From Pseudomonas corrugata (GTDB lineage Bacteria; Pseudomonadota; Gammaproteobacteria; Pseudomonadales; Pseudomonadaceae), in NCBI RefSeq assembly GCF_001269905.1, contig NZ_LHVK01000015.1, positions 303,524 to 367,523 of the forward strand: a stretch of DNA of 64,000 nucleotides. The letters are read 5' to 3'. Position numbers and translations under genes: made by a program. Positions 7,464 through 16,309 of this stretch are shown in pieces. The notes below the pieces were generated by a model. That model saw nothing but the letters and a program-made list of their open reading frames with translations. It did not search any database and was not told where the DNA came from. Every line of letters starts with the position of its first letter. Position 1 is the first letter of the stretch.

Positions 7464-9923
7464 TCAGCGGAACGTGCCGGGGGCCTTGAATAACAATGGC
7501 TGGGGCCGGGCCGGCCTGCATTGCAACGTGTCACAGGTAAACAACTGCGGGCGCTCGATGACATACCCCTGAGCGTAATCCACTCCAATCTCCAGCAATG
7601 CCTGCTCGATCTGGGCAGTTTCCACAAACTCGGCAATGGTGCGCTTACCCATGACGTGGCCGATGTGGTTGATCACCTCGACCATTGCACGGTTAATCGG
7701 GTCGTCCAGCATATCCTTTACGAAACTCCCGTCGATCTTCAAGAAGTCTACAGGTAAATGTTTCAGGTAAGCGAATGAAGACATTCCGGCGCAAAAGTCG
7801 TCCAGCGAGAAGTAACAACCCAAGCTCTTGAGTTCATTGATAAAGCGAATGGCACTGCCCAAATTCGAAATAGCGCTGGTCTCTGTAATTTCAAAACAAA
7901 TCATTTCCGGTGGAATCGAATACGCCGCGAACTGTTGACGCAGGAAGTCGAGAAATGCCTGGTCTCCGATAGTCGTGCCTGACAGATTGATCGCACACAT
8001 CGCCATGGGGCCCTGCCGCGAATCGTTCAGGCACTGGCGGATGATCTTGAAGACATTTTCCACCACCCAACGGTCCAGGGACGTCATCAGGCCATAGCGC
8101 TCCGCCGCTGGAATGAAGCTGTCCGGCAAAATCATCCGTCCAGCTTCATCGTGCAGGCGCAACAGGATCTCAATATGCCCGCCGCCATGGTCGCCAGGCC
8201 CCAGGGCGGCGATTTCCTGGGCATAGAGGCAGAAGCGGTTTTCCTCCAGGGCCATGTGCAAGCGCTGGACCCAGGCCATCTCACCGAAGCGCAGGGACAG
8301 CTCCGAATCGTCGGCATGGTAGACCTGGACTCGATTGCGGCCTTTTTCCTTGGCCATGTAGCAGGCCATGTCGGCGGCACGCAGGGAAGCTTCCAAAGTC
8401 GTCGGGTTCTGGGCGATGTGCACCAGGCCGATGCTCACGGTGGTCACGAACGGCCGGCCTTTCCAGACAAAGTGCAGGTTCTGCACGGTCTGGCGCAGCC
8501 CTTCGGCGATCTTCTCCGCGGCCTCCGGCGAACAGTTCTCCAGCAAGATACCGAACTCATCCCCGCCCAACCGGGCCAGGGTGTCGTTTTCCCGCAGGCC
8601 CGATTGCAGCAACGCGCAAATGTGCCGCAACAATTCGTCACCCGCCGCGTGGCCACAGGTGTCGTTGACCAGCTTGAACTGGTCCAGGTCGAGGAACATC
8701 AAGGCATGGCGCCCGGCCTGGCGCGTCAGGTTATGCAGGGCCTGCTCCAGCCGGTACTCGAATTCCCGGCGATTCGCCAGGCCGGTCAGCGCATCATGGG
8801 TAGCCTGCCACGACAGGTTGGCAATGTACTGGCGCTCCTGGGTCATGTCGTGCAAGACCAGTACGGCGCCGCTGACCTTGCCCGCATGGCGGATCGGCGC
8901 ACCCACCAGAGTCACCGACACCGTACTGCCATCCAGGCGCTGGATCAGTTTGGAATGTTCGCTGCCGCCACCGAGCCGGTCACTGAGAATGTGTTCGATC
9001 AGCGTCAGGCTTTCGGTCTGGGCATTGTCGTCAAGCAGATTGAACAGCGCGGCCAAGGGCAGCCCGGTGGCATGCTCGGCCTTCCAGTGGGTCATCGCCT
9101 CGGCGGCGGGATTCATGTACGCAATGGCGCCTTCGACGTCGGTAGTGATGACGCCATCGCCAATGGATTGCAAGGTGATCTGCGCACGCTCCTTCTCCAG
9201 TTGCAAAGCGTTGGCGAACACCTGTCGCTGGGCCAGCAGCTTGTGGGTACGTAACAACGCCAGGACGATGAGCCCCAGCGCGGTGGCAAAGTTGATCACC
9301 AGCAACAGGCGCAGAATAAAGCGCGATCCCTCACCCAGCGCGTCGCTGAAAGCCTTGGCTGCTGGGGTTACGGAGTCGTTGATGGCAAAGATCTGCGCCT
9401 TCCAGCCCCGGATATCGGCCTCTGAAGCACTCCCTTCGGTAATGCTTTCGTGCATCTGCCGGGCGACATTATCCAACTCGATCAGATAACCGTCGCCCAC
9501 CGTCCAGAGATCGATGGCTTCTTCCAGATAACTGAAATGACGGAAATTCAGATAGAGCCAGATCACGCTGGCCACATCGTCCGGGTGGTTTCCCCCCTGG
9601 AGGATACCCGCCCGCGCCGCTTCCAGGTCAGGTGGTTGACGATCCAGTGCCACCCGCAAGTCATGCCCGCCCTCGGGCACGGCTATGGCTTGCTGGTATT
9701 TGCGGAAAATCGCCTCATCACGGCTGTCGGCGTAGAGATTGAGGTAGTAGATGGCGTCTTTCTGCCCCTTGGACCAGAGGCTTTCCCCCGCTACATAGCC
9801 GCGAACTGCCGACAACACGTAGAGACTGACGCCCCCGAGTAATGCCTGAAATAGCACAACGGCAATGAAGGGCCAGACGATGCCCAACAACCGAGGCGTT
9901 CCGAGAGTCCGCTTTTGCTTCAT
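7464..9923 (-). CDS. rbdA: Membrane PAS-GGDEF-EAL c-di-GMP regulator, RbdA orthologue
   Basis: 819 aa. Two membrane segments (about residues 10-33 and 210-230) bracket a periplasmic sensor region. A PAS domain, a GGDEF domain and an EAL domain follow. GGDEF is intact at 453-457 with an RxxD I-site (REND) five residues before it. The EAL motif reads EIL (585-587), and the loop-6 motif reads DDFC rather than DDFG. Other catalytic residues (NLSGT, EITET, KIDGSF, EFVE) are present. In P. aeruginosa RbdA has this layout, length and ABC-transporter neighbour, and promotes biofilm dispersal as a GTP-stimulated phosphodiesterase. The start at 9923 has AGGGACCTC before it. Confidence 0.9.
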   Translation of the reverse strand: MKQKRTLGTPRLLGIVWPFIAVVLFQALLGGVSLYVLSAVRGYVAGESLWSKGQKDAIYYLNLYADSRDEAIFRKYQQAIAVPEGGHDLRVALDRQPPDLEAARAGILQGGNHPDDVASVIWLYLNFRHFSYLEEAIDLWTVGDGYLIELDNVARQMHESITEGSASEADIRGWKAQIFAINDSVTPAAKAFSDALGEGSRFILRLLLVINFATALGLIVLALLRTHKLLAQRQVFANALQLEKERAQITLQSIGDGVITTDVEGAIAYMNPAAEAMTHWKAEHATGLPLAALFNLLDDNAQTESLTLIEHILSDRLGGGSEHSKLIQRLDGSTVSVTLVGAPIRHAGKVSGAVLVLHDMTQERQYIANLSWQATHDALTGLANRREFEYRLEQALHNLTRQAGRHALMFLDLDQFKLVNDTCGHAAGDELLRHICALLQSGLRENDTLARLGGDEFGILLENCSPEAAEKIAEGLRQTVQNLHFVWKGRPFVTTVSIGLVHIAQNPTTLEASLRAADMACYMAKEKGRNRVQVYHADDSELSLRFGEMAWVQRLHMALEENRFCLYAQEIAALGPGDHGGGHIEILLRLHDEAGRMILPDSFIPAAERYGLMTSLDRWVVENVFKIIRQCLNDSRQGPMAMCAINLSGTTIGDQAFLDFLRQQFAAYSIPPEMICFEITETSAISNLGSAIRFINELKSLGCYFSLDDFCAGMSSFAYLKHLPVDFLKIDGSFVKDMLDDPINRAMVEVINHIGHVMGKRTIAEFVETAQIEQALLEIGVDYAQGYVIERPQLFTCDTLQCRPARPQPLLFKAPGTFR

Positions 9924-10113
9924 GAGGTCCCTTGCACAGGCATTGCCAATGAGCACCCGGGAAAAATCCGCTTCTGATTCCAGAGCCTAGGCCAGTTTTC
10001 GACCCTTGGAACGGCTGGATCGGAGAATCGACAGGCTTTGGGTGGAAATTCGAAGAAACCGGGGGCGTTCAGCTGACTTTTTTGGATACTAAGCGCAGAA
10101 AATCACAGGAAAC

Positions 10114-11940
10114 TCAAGGCTGCTGTATCTGTTGCAAATGACCGTAGAGTCGCGCGTACAGGCCACCCTCGGCGATCAACTGCAAATGGTCGCCGTCTTC
10201 GGCGATTTGCCCCCCGTCGAACACCAATACCCGATCCGCCTGTTTCACGGCTGATAACCGGTGGGCGATGATCAGCGTGGTGCGCCCGCTCAGGAAACGC
10301 GACAGCGCCTGATGGAGGTTGTACTCGGTGGCGGCGTCCAGTGCAGAGGTCGCTTCGTCGAGAATCACCACCCGCGGCTCGGCCAATACCATGCGGGCAA
10401 TGGCCAGGCGTTGACGCTGTCCACCGGACAGCCGCACCCCGGCACGCCCGACCACACTGTCCAGCCCTTGGGGCAACGCGCGCACCGTAGTATCGAGTTG
10501 GGCAATGGTCAATGCCCGCCAGCAGGCCTCGTCGCTGCAGTCGCGCCCCATGGAGAGGTTGGCTCGTACCGTGTCGTTGAACAACGCAGGATGCTGCAAC
10601 ACAACCGCGACATTTTCCCGGATGGTTTCCAGGCCGATTTCCTGCTGCGTGGCGCCGCCAAACCGGATACTGCCCGACTTCGGTGTATACAGGCCCAGCA
10701 ATAGCTGCACCAGGGTGCTCTTGCCGCCACCGCTGGCGCCAACGATGGCGACCTTTTCGCCGGGGGAGATGGACAGGTTCAACTGATCGAGCACCAGTTC
10801 CTCACCATAACCGAAGCTCAGCCCCTGGATGTCGATGCCCACGGTATCACGGCCTTTGAACGGATCGATGCCGCCGCTGTACTGCGGCTCGTCGGCCCGG
10901 GCCAGGAGTTCGTTGATACGGCTCAATGCGCCGCCGGCCGCATAATAGGCGTATTGCAGGTTCAATAGCTGCTCCACGGGACCGATCATGAACCAGAGGT
11001 AGCTGAACACCGCCAGCATCTGGCCGATGGACAGGTCGGAAAACAGCACGGTGAGCATCGCCGCCGCACGAAAAATGTCGATGCCGAACTGAAACAGCAA
11101 GCCACTGGCGCGACCCGACGCGTCGCTTTTCCACTGGGAATTGACCGCATAATCACGCACCTCCCGGGCGCGCTGGCCCAGGCGTCCGAGGAAAAAGCCC
11201 TGGCGGTTACCGGCACGCACCTCCTGGATCGCGTCCAGGGTTTCGGTCAATGCCTGGGTGAAGCGCGAGGTGCTGTCGTTCTCCAGCTTCTTGAGGTGCT
11301 TGACCCGCTTACCCAACTGCACCGTGGCATAGATCACCAGTGGATTGAACAACAGGATCAGCAGCGCCAGTTTCCAGTGCATCCACATCAGGATGCCGGC
11401 GGTGCCCACCAGCGTCAGCATCGCCACCAGGAAACGGCTGAGGGTTTCGCCGACGAATTTATCCAGGGTGTCCAGGTCGGTGACCAGGTGAGCGGCCACG
11501 GTACCGCTGCCCAGGCTTTCGTATTCACCCAGGGAAATACGCTTGAGACGCCCGATCAGGCGGATACGGATGCGATAGACGATGTCTTTGGCGAGCCCGG
11601 CAAACAAGCGCGCCTGTAACACGTTGAACAGCAACGCGCCGCACCGAAGGGTCAAGGTCGCCAGCAGCATCAACCCGATATAGCCGGCAGCACTCTGCCA
11701 GCCCGTCGGCAAGGCGTGGTTCATCACCTTCAGGGCGGCGTCGCCACGCCCCAACAGCACTTCGTCCACCAACAGCGGCAAGAGCAAGGGGATCGGCACA
11801 CTGCACAGCGTCGCCAGCACGGCCACGCCGTTGGCAATCCACAGGGCTTTCTTGTGTGTGAAGGCCAGGCGACGGATTTCCGCCCAGCTCAATCGATCGA
11901 CGCGCTGTGGCTCAGAAGTGCCATCCGGCAGGTCAGGCAC
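10114..11940 (-). CDS. ABC transporter, fused permease and ATP-binding domain (MsbA/McjD-like exporter)
   Basis: 608 aa half-transporter with about six membrane helices in residues 30-320 and a C-terminal ATPase: Walker A GASGGGKST, signature LSGGQRQR, Walker B VVILDEATSALD, H-loop IIAHRL. It would work as a homodimer in the inner membrane; the substrate is unknown. The chosen start is GTG at 11940, overlapping the stop of the DsbA-like gene by 8 bp with GGAG upstream. A TTG at 11967 would add nine residues. Position between the DsbA-like gene and rbdA matches the arrangement in P. aeruginosa. Confidence 0.87.
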   Translation of the reverse strand: MPDLPDGTSEPQRVDRLSWAEIRRLAFTHKKALWIANGVAVLATLCSVPIPLLLPLLVDEVLLGRGDAALKVMNHALPTGWQSAAGYIGLMLLATLTLRCGALLFNVLQARLFAGLAKDIVYRIRIRLIGRLKRISLGEYESLGSGTVAAHLVTDLDTLDKFVGETLSRFLVAMLTLVGTAGILMWMHWKLALLILLFNPLVIYATVQLGKRVKHLKKLENDSTSRFTQALTETLDAIQEVRAGNRQGFFLGRLGQRAREVRDYAVNSQWKSDASGRASGLLFQFGIDIFRAAAMLTVLFSDLSIGQMLAVFSYLWFMIGPVEQLLNLQYAYYAAGGALSRINELLARADEPQYSGGIDPFKGRDTVGIDIQGLSFGYGEELVLDQLNLSISPGEKVAIVGASGGGKSTLVQLLLGLYTPKSGSIRFGGATQQEIGLETIRENVAVVLQHPALFNDTVRANLSMGRDCSDEACWRALTIAQLDTTVRALPQGLDSVVGRAGVRLSGGQRQRLAIARMVLAEPRVVILDEATSALDAATEYNLHQALSRFLSGRTTLIIAHRLSAVKQADRVLVFDGGQIAEDGDHLQLIAEGGLYARLYGHLQQIQQP

Positions 11941-12568
11941 AGGCCGCGCGCTCCAGCCAGCGGCCAAGCAATGGAGACAACTGACTCAAGGGCTGATAAC
12001 CGTTGGTGAGCAAGGCGAGTTGCCCGTCGCGCTCGGCCAGTAGCGTGGGGAATCCGGCAATGCCGAGGTCCTGCACCCAGGTGAAATCCGCAGCGGTGGC
12101 AGCATGTTGATCAGCGCTGTCAAACGCCGCGGCAAATTCAATGCGTGGCAACCCGGCCTGTTCGGCCAGTTCCACCAGGACGCTGGCACGGGTCACGTCG
12201 CGACCTTGCACATAAAAAGCCTGCTGGATCAGCTTCAGCAACTTCCAGGCCAGGTCCGGTGCCAGGCTACGGGCCGTCACCAGCGCCCGGCAGGCCGGCT
12301 CGGTGTCATAGACAAAACCGTCCGGCAACGCGCCCTCCAGCTTGAACGGCTGGCTGGTGGCCTCGGTGACAGCCTGCCAATGCTCCAGGATGTAACGCCG
12401 GGTAGTGGGCTCCAGGGCCGAACCGCTGCCCGTGCGCAAACCACCCACCACCAGATGCAGTTCCACACCCCGGGCCCGCGCCTGCTCGACCAATGCTTCG
12501 GCCACCGGCGCGAAGCCCCAGCACCAGGAACACATCGGGTCCATGACATACAGCAGGCGTGGCGGCAT
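11933..12568 (-). CDS. DsbA-family thioredoxin-fold protein
   Basis: 211 aa with a redox motif CSWC at Cys13-Cys16, straight after the first strand (LLYVMDPMCSWCWGF), and no signal peptide, so it is probably cytosolic. This FrnE/DsbA-like subgroup includes protein disulfide isomerases and 2-hydroxychromene-2-carboxylate isomerase relatives. The substrate is unknown. It starts 3 bp after trhO and its stop overlaps the ABC transporter start, so the three genes look translationally coupled. trhO upstream also carries cysteine motifs, but a functional link is only inferred. Confidence 0.85.
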   Translation of the reverse strand: MPPRLLYVMDPMCSWCWGFAPVAEALVEQARARGVELHLVVGGLRTGSGSALEPTTRRYILEHWQAVTEATSQPFKLEGALPDGFVYDTEPACRALVTARSLAPDLAWKLLKLIQQAFYVQGRDVTRASVLVELAEQAGLPRIEFAAAFDSADQHAATAADFTWVQDLGIAGFPTLLAERDGQLALLTNGYQPLSQLSPLLGRWLERAACA

Positions 12569-12571
12569 GGT

Positions 12572-13513
12572 TCAGGCCTCGGAGGATGATTGCTTGTAGT
12601 TGTAGCCGATCGGGTGCGGCATGTTGCGAGCCTTGGCCAGTTCGATCTGCTTTTGCCGGTCGATGGCGCTGCGGCGAGTCTTCTCGCTCAGCTTGTCCCA
12701 GCAATGCGGGCAACTGATGCCAGGCACATAGTGCTCCGAAGCGCGATCCTCCAGGCTAACCGGTGTACGGCACGCATGACATTGATCGTAGTCGCCTTCG
12801 CTGAGATCGTGGCGAACGGTCACGCGGTTATCGAACACAAAACAGTCGCCGCGCCATTTGGTTTCTTCCTGGGGAACCTCTTCGAGGTATTTCAGGATGC
12901 CACCCTTGAGGTGGAAGACCTCGTCGAAACCCTGGCTGAGCATGTAGCTGGAGGCCTTTTCACAGCGGATGCCGCCAGTGCAGAACATCGCGACCTTCTT
13001 GTGCCGGGCCGGGTCGAAGTTGGCCTTGATGTAGTCGGGAAACTCGCGAAAGCTGGTGGTCTTGGGATCGATTGCGCCTTCGAATGTCCCGATGGACACT
13101 TCGTAGTCGTTACGGGTATCGATCAGCAACACTTCCGGATCGCTGATCAGCGCGTTCCAGTCCTGGGGTTCGACATAGGTGCCGACCTGCTTGTTCGGAT
13201 CCACGCCTTCGACGCCGAGGGTGACGATTTCTTTCTTGAGCTTGACCTTGGTGCGGTAGAACGGCTGCTCGTCGCAGTACGACTCCTTGTGATCGATGTC
13301 GATCATGCGAGGGTCGTTCTTGAGCCAGGCCAGCAAGCCGTCGATGCCTTCGCGGGTACCGGAGACCGTGCCGTTGATGCCTTCTTCGGCGATCAGCAGA
13401 GTGCCTTTGATACCGTTATCGAGCATCGCCTTGAGCAAGGGCTCACGCAGCTCGACGTAATCTTCCAGGGTGACGAACTTATACAGTGCCGCCACGACAA
13501 TGGGTTGTGTCAT
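12572..13513 (-). CDS. trhO: tRNA uridine(34) hydroxylase (rhodanese-like, YceA)
   Basis: 313 aa. TrhO hydroxylates uridine-34 of several tRNAs to 5-hydroxyuridine in an oxygen-dependent way, on the route to cmo5U/mo5U. The central rhodanese domain has the active loop CTGGIRC at 178-184. The C terminus has two CxxC pairs (CHAC and CPHC), typical of the family. The N-terminal part (KGTLLIAEEGINGTVSG) is the acylphosphatase-like YceA domain. First gene of a tight trhO-DsbA-like-ABC run. The upstream terminator at 13560-13589 separates it from bolA. Confidence 0.95.
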   Translation of the reverse strand: MTQPIVVAALYKFVTLEDYVELREPLLKAMLDNGIKGTLLIAEEGINGTVSGTREGIDGLLAWLKNDPRMIDIDHKESYCDEQPFYRTKVKLKKEIVTLGVEGVDPNKQVGTYVEPQDWNALISDPEVLLIDTRNDYEVSIGTFEGAIDPKTTSFREFPDYIKANFDPARHKKVAMFCTGGIRCEKASSYMLSQGFDEVFHLKGGILKYLEEVPQEETKWRGDCFVFDNRVTVRHDLSEGDYDQCHACRTPVSLEDRASEHYVPGISCPHCWDKLSEKTRRSAIDRQKQIELAKARNMPHPIGYNYKQSSSEA

Positions 13514-13559
13514 GGGTGTTTCTCCAGGTGGCTACCCTCGTAAAGGGTGAACCGGATGC

Positions 13560-13589
13560 AAAAAAAACGCGCCGGGTCAGCGGCGCGTT
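13560..13589 (-). terminator. Intrinsic terminator after bolA
   Basis: On the minus strand a perfect 9-bp stem AACGCGCCG / CGGCGCGTT with a 6-nt loop is followed by a run of eight T's. It ends the DUF2059-bolA transcript just ahead of trhO, whose start is about 50 bp further on. Confidence 0.85.
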
Positions 13590-13667
13590 GCGGATTCTAA
13601 CAAAAACATTGGCGTTACAGGACTGGATTCCAACTCTGCGAAGGGGTTTATCCCGCCTGAACCAATC

Positions 13668-13770
13668 TGGAGGAGCTGCCGAGTGCAACGAGGCTGCGAT
13701 CTTGTCCCTGACAGTTGAATCGCGAGCACTCAGATCAAAATCAAAAGATCGCAGCCTGCGGCAGCTCCTA
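13668..13770. repeat. REPIN-like inverted repeat pair, family C
   Basis: GAGGAGCTGCCGAGTGCAACG...GAGGCTGCGATC at 13670-13705 faces GATCGCAGCCTGCGGCAGCTCCTA at 13747-13770. The right arm reaches into bolA: its final CTA is the bolA stop codon (TAG on the minus strand). A second copy is at 34.1 kb. Confidence 0.82.
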
Positions 13771-14061
13771 CCCGCCACCGGCACAGGTCGGTGAAGCCGG
13801 GGCGGCGTCGATTTGTGCCCATTCTTCGGGGGTGTAGGTGTGCAGCGCCAATGCATGGAATTCGCCCATCAGCTCACTCAGCGTGCCGTAGACCTTCTGG
13901 TGGCGCTTGACCCGATTAAGCCCCTCGAACTGCCGACTTACCACCACCGCCTTGAAGTGGGTCTGCAGCCCACGGCTGTGCATGTGGCTTTCATCCAGCA
14001 CCTGCAGATGCTCGGGCTGCAGGAGGCCGAGTGTCGATTCGATGCGTTGTTGCATGCTCAT
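13768..14061 (-). CDS. bolA: BolA family protein
   Basis: 97 aa, small class II KH-like fold. The BolA signature is visible as SHMHSRGLQTHFKAVVVS and, after VKRHQKVYG, HALALHTYTPEEW. BolA proteins work with monothiol glutaredoxins in iron-sulfur handling and stress morphology. The C-terminal tail (APASPTCAGGG) is low complexity, and its stop codon lies inside a family C repeat, which suggests that the gene end was set by the repeat. It starts 12 bp after the DUF2059 gene with GGAG before ATG. Confidence 0.9.
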   Translation of the reverse strand: MSMQQRIESTLGLLQPEHLQVLDESHMHSRGLQTHFKAVVVSRQFEGLNRVKRHQKVYGTLSELMGEFHALALHTYTPEEWAQIDAAPASPTCAGGG

Positions 14062-14073
14062 ACCTGGCTCCGT

Positions 14074-14595
14074 TTAAGGCTTCTTCTTGGCAGGGGCAGC
14101 AGCTTTCGGCTCGAGCTCGGCGGTCATGTCCGCCAGCAGCTTGTTCACCACCGGCACCGCGCTTTCAAGCTTGGCCTGGGTGAGTTGGGCCGACTGCTGG
14201 GTCAGCTGTGGCATTTTTTCCAGGACTTTCTTGCCCAGAGGCGACTGGTAGAAGGCCACCAGGTCCTTGAGCTCCGATTCGCTGAAGTTGGTGGTGTAGA
14301 GCTTGACCATGTCCGGCTTGAGCTTGTTCCAGCCAATGGCTTGGTCAAGCGCGGCGTTGGCCTTGGCCTGGTAGGTTTCCAGGGTGGCTTTTTTCGACTC
14401 GGGAGCCTTGGTCTGTTCGAAGCGCTGGGCAAACATCTGCTGCACCTGCATGTACACCGGAGTGCCCAGTTTGTCGGCGTGTGCCAAGGTCAGGAACGCT
14501 TCGGCGCTGGCGTTGTGGCTGGCGGTATCGGCGAGAACAGGACCGCTGGCACACACCAGAGCAACTGCGGTACAGATGGCGCGAAGACGGGTCAT
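14074..14595 (-). CDS. DUF2059 domain-containing secreted protein
   Basis: 173 aa. A Sec signal peptide of about 22 residues ends at VLADTASH, so the protein is periplasmic. The middle (SESELKDLVAFYQSPLGKKVLEKMP) is the DUF2059 helix pair. The tail is rich in Ala/Lys/Pro (EPKAAAPAKKKP). Function unknown. It heads a two-gene unit with bolA, an arrangement conserved beside fumC in pseudomonads. Confidence 0.88.
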   Translation of the reverse strand: MTRLRAICTAVALVCASGPVLADTASHNASAEAFLTLAHADKLGTPVYMQVQQMFAQRFEQTKAPESKKATLETYQAKANAALDQAIGWNKLKPDMVKLYTTNFSESELKDLVAFYQSPLGKKVLEKMPQLTQQSAQLTQAKLESAVPVVNKLLADMTAELEPKAAAPAKKKP

Positions 14596-14651
14596 CGAGT
14601 TTCCTTATCTAACTGGCGAGGTAAAACCTCAAGGGCGGTCATTCTGCGCCT

Positions 14652-14678
14652 AAAAAACGCCGGTCCTCAACCCCGGCG
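14652..14678 (-). terminator. Terminator-like hairpin upstream of the DUF2059 gene
   Basis: On the minus strand CGCCGG-(9 nt)-CCGGCG is followed by six T's. No minus-strand gene lies upstream of it (fumC is on the plus strand), so it would end an unannotated antisense transcript or act in the leader of the DUF2059 mRNA. Confidence 0.5.
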
Positions 14679-14692
14679 CTTGCCGTCTCCGA

Positions 14693-14722
14693 TTGACGGA
14701 CCGAACCGACCACTCCTAGATT
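14693..14722 (+). promoter_or_regulatory. Candidate sigma-70 promoter of fumC
   Basis: TTGACG at 14693-14698 and TAGATT at 14717-14722 with an 18-bp spacer, about 65 bp before the fumC start. The -35 is good; the -10 matches at four of six positions. Confidence 0.4.
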
Positions 14723-14787
14723 GAGGGAACCGGCGCCGCCCCACAGGGCCTAAACTGCGCATTCAGACCTATCAGGAGTTTGACCCA

Positions 14788-16182
14788 ATGAGCCGTATCG
14801 AAACCGACAGCCTTGGCCAGGTTGAAGTCCCGGAGGACGCCTACTGGGGCGCCCAGACACAGCGTTCCATGATCAACTTCGCCATCGGTAACGAACGCAT
14901 GCCACTGTCGGTGCTGCACGCCCTGGCCCTGATCAAGAAAGCCGCCGCGCGGGTCAACGACCGCAATGGCGACTTGCCCGCCGACATTGCCCGATTGATC
15001 GAACAGGCCGCCGATGAAGTACTGGCCGGCCAGCATGACGATCAGTTCCCGCTGGTTGTCTGGCAGACCGGCAGCGGCACCCAGAGCAACATGAACGTCA
15101 ACGAGGTGATCGCCGGGCGCGCCAACGAGCTGGCGGGCAACCCCCGCGGCGGCAAGACCCCGGTGCACCCCAACGACCATGTCAACCGCTCCCAGAGCTC
15201 CAACGACTGCTTCCCCACGGCCATGCACATCGCTGCCACGCAGGCCGTCCATCAGCAATTGTTGCCGGCCATCAGCGAATTATCCGGCGGGCTGGCGGAA
15301 CTGGCGGCGCGCCACATGAAACTGGTCAAGACCGGCCGCACCCACATGATGGACGCCACGCCGATCACATTCGGCCAGGAGTTGTCGGCCTTCATCGCCC
15401 AGCTCGACTATGCCGAACGGGCAATCCGCGCCGCGCTGCCGGCGGTCTGTGAACTGGCCCAGGGCGGCACGGCGGTCGGCACCGGGCTCAATTCGCCCCA
15501 CGGTTTCGGTGAAGCGATTGCCGCTGAGCTGGCGGCGCTGTCCGGTTTGCCGTTCGTCACCGCGCCAAACAAGTTTGCGGCACTGGCGGGGCATGAGCCG
15601 CTGACGACGCTTTCCGGCGCACTGAAAACCCTGGCCGTGACCCTGATGAAAATCGCCAACGACCTGCGCCTGCTGGGCTCCGGCCCTCGGGCCGGCTTCG
15701 CCGAAGTGAAATTGCCGGCCAACGAGCCGGGCAGTTCCATCATGCCCGGCAAGGTCAACCCGACCCAGTGCGAAGCCTTGTCGATGCTGGCCTGCCAGGT
15801 CATGGGCAACGACGTGACCATCGGCTTTGCCGCCAGCCAGGGCCATTTGCAGTTGAACGTGTTCAAGCCGGTGATCATCCACAACCTGCTGCAATCGATC
15901 CGCCTGCTCGCCGACGGCTGCAGCAACTTCCAGCAACATTGCATCGCCGGGCTCGAGCCCGATGGCGAGCAGATGGCGGCGCACCTGGAGCGTGGGTTGA
16001 TGCTGGTGACGGCGTTGAACCCGCATATCGGCTACGACAAGTCCGCCGAGATCGCCAAGAAAGCCTACAGCGAAGGGCTTACCCTGCGCGAGGCAGCGTT
16101 GCAGTTGGGCTATCTGACCGATGAGGAGTTCGATGCCTGGGTGCGACCGGAAAACATGCTGGAGGCCGGTAGCCAGGGCTGA
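14788..16182 (+). CDS. fumC: Class II fumarate hydratase (iron-independent)
   Basis: 464 aa, full length. It interconverts fumarate and malate in the TCA cycle as a cytosolic tetramer without an iron-sulfur cluster. Visible are the substrate site GSGTQSNMNVNEV, the TGRTHMMDATP block with the catalytic His, and the superfamily signature GSSIMPGKVNP carrying the catalytic serine loop. TATCAGGAG precedes ATG. Pseudomonads usually have more than one class II fumarase; this one is beside DUF2059-bolA as for the fumC2 locus of P. aeruginosa. Confidence 0.96.
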   Translation: MSRIETDSLGQVEVPEDAYWGAQTQRSMINFAIGNERMPLSVLHALALIKKAAARVNDRNGDLPADIARLIEQAADEVLAGQHDDQFPLVVWQTGSGTQSNMNVNEVIAGRANELAGNPRGGKTPVHPNDHVNRSQSSNDCFPTAMHIAATQAVHQQLLPAISELSGGLAELAARHMKLVKTGRTHMMDATPITFGQELSAFIAQLDYAERAIRAALPAVCELAQGGTAVGTGLNSPHGFGEAIAAELAALSGLPFVTAPNKFAALAGHEPLTTLSGALKTLAVTLMKIANDLRLLGSGPRAGFAEVKLPANEPGSSIMPGKVNPTQCEALSMLACQVMGNDVTIGFAASQGHLQLNVFKPVIIHNLLQSIRLLADGCSNFQQHCIAGLEPDGEQMAAHLERGLMLVTALNPHIGYDKSAEIAKKAYSEGLTLREAALQLGYLTDEEFDAWVRPENMLEAGSQG

Positions 16183-16206
16183 GTTTTCTGCTGGCAGACA
16201 GTCAGT

Positions 16207-16296
16207 CTTCGCGAGCAAGCCCGCTCCCACATAGGTCTTCATTGAACACAAGTTGTATGTTCGACCAAGATCCATTGTGGGGCTTGCTCGCGAAGA
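16207..16296. repeat. REPIN-like inverted repeat pair, family A
   Basis: CTTCGCGAGCAAGCCCGCTC at 16208 on and GGGGCTTGCTCGCGAAG up to 16295 are inverted copies. The unit variant (AAGCCCGC) matches the copy at the right end of the window rather than the AGGCTCGC form. It lies between convergent fumC and the EamA transporter gene. Confidence 0.8.
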
Positions 16297-16309
16297 ACGA
16301 TAACTCGGT

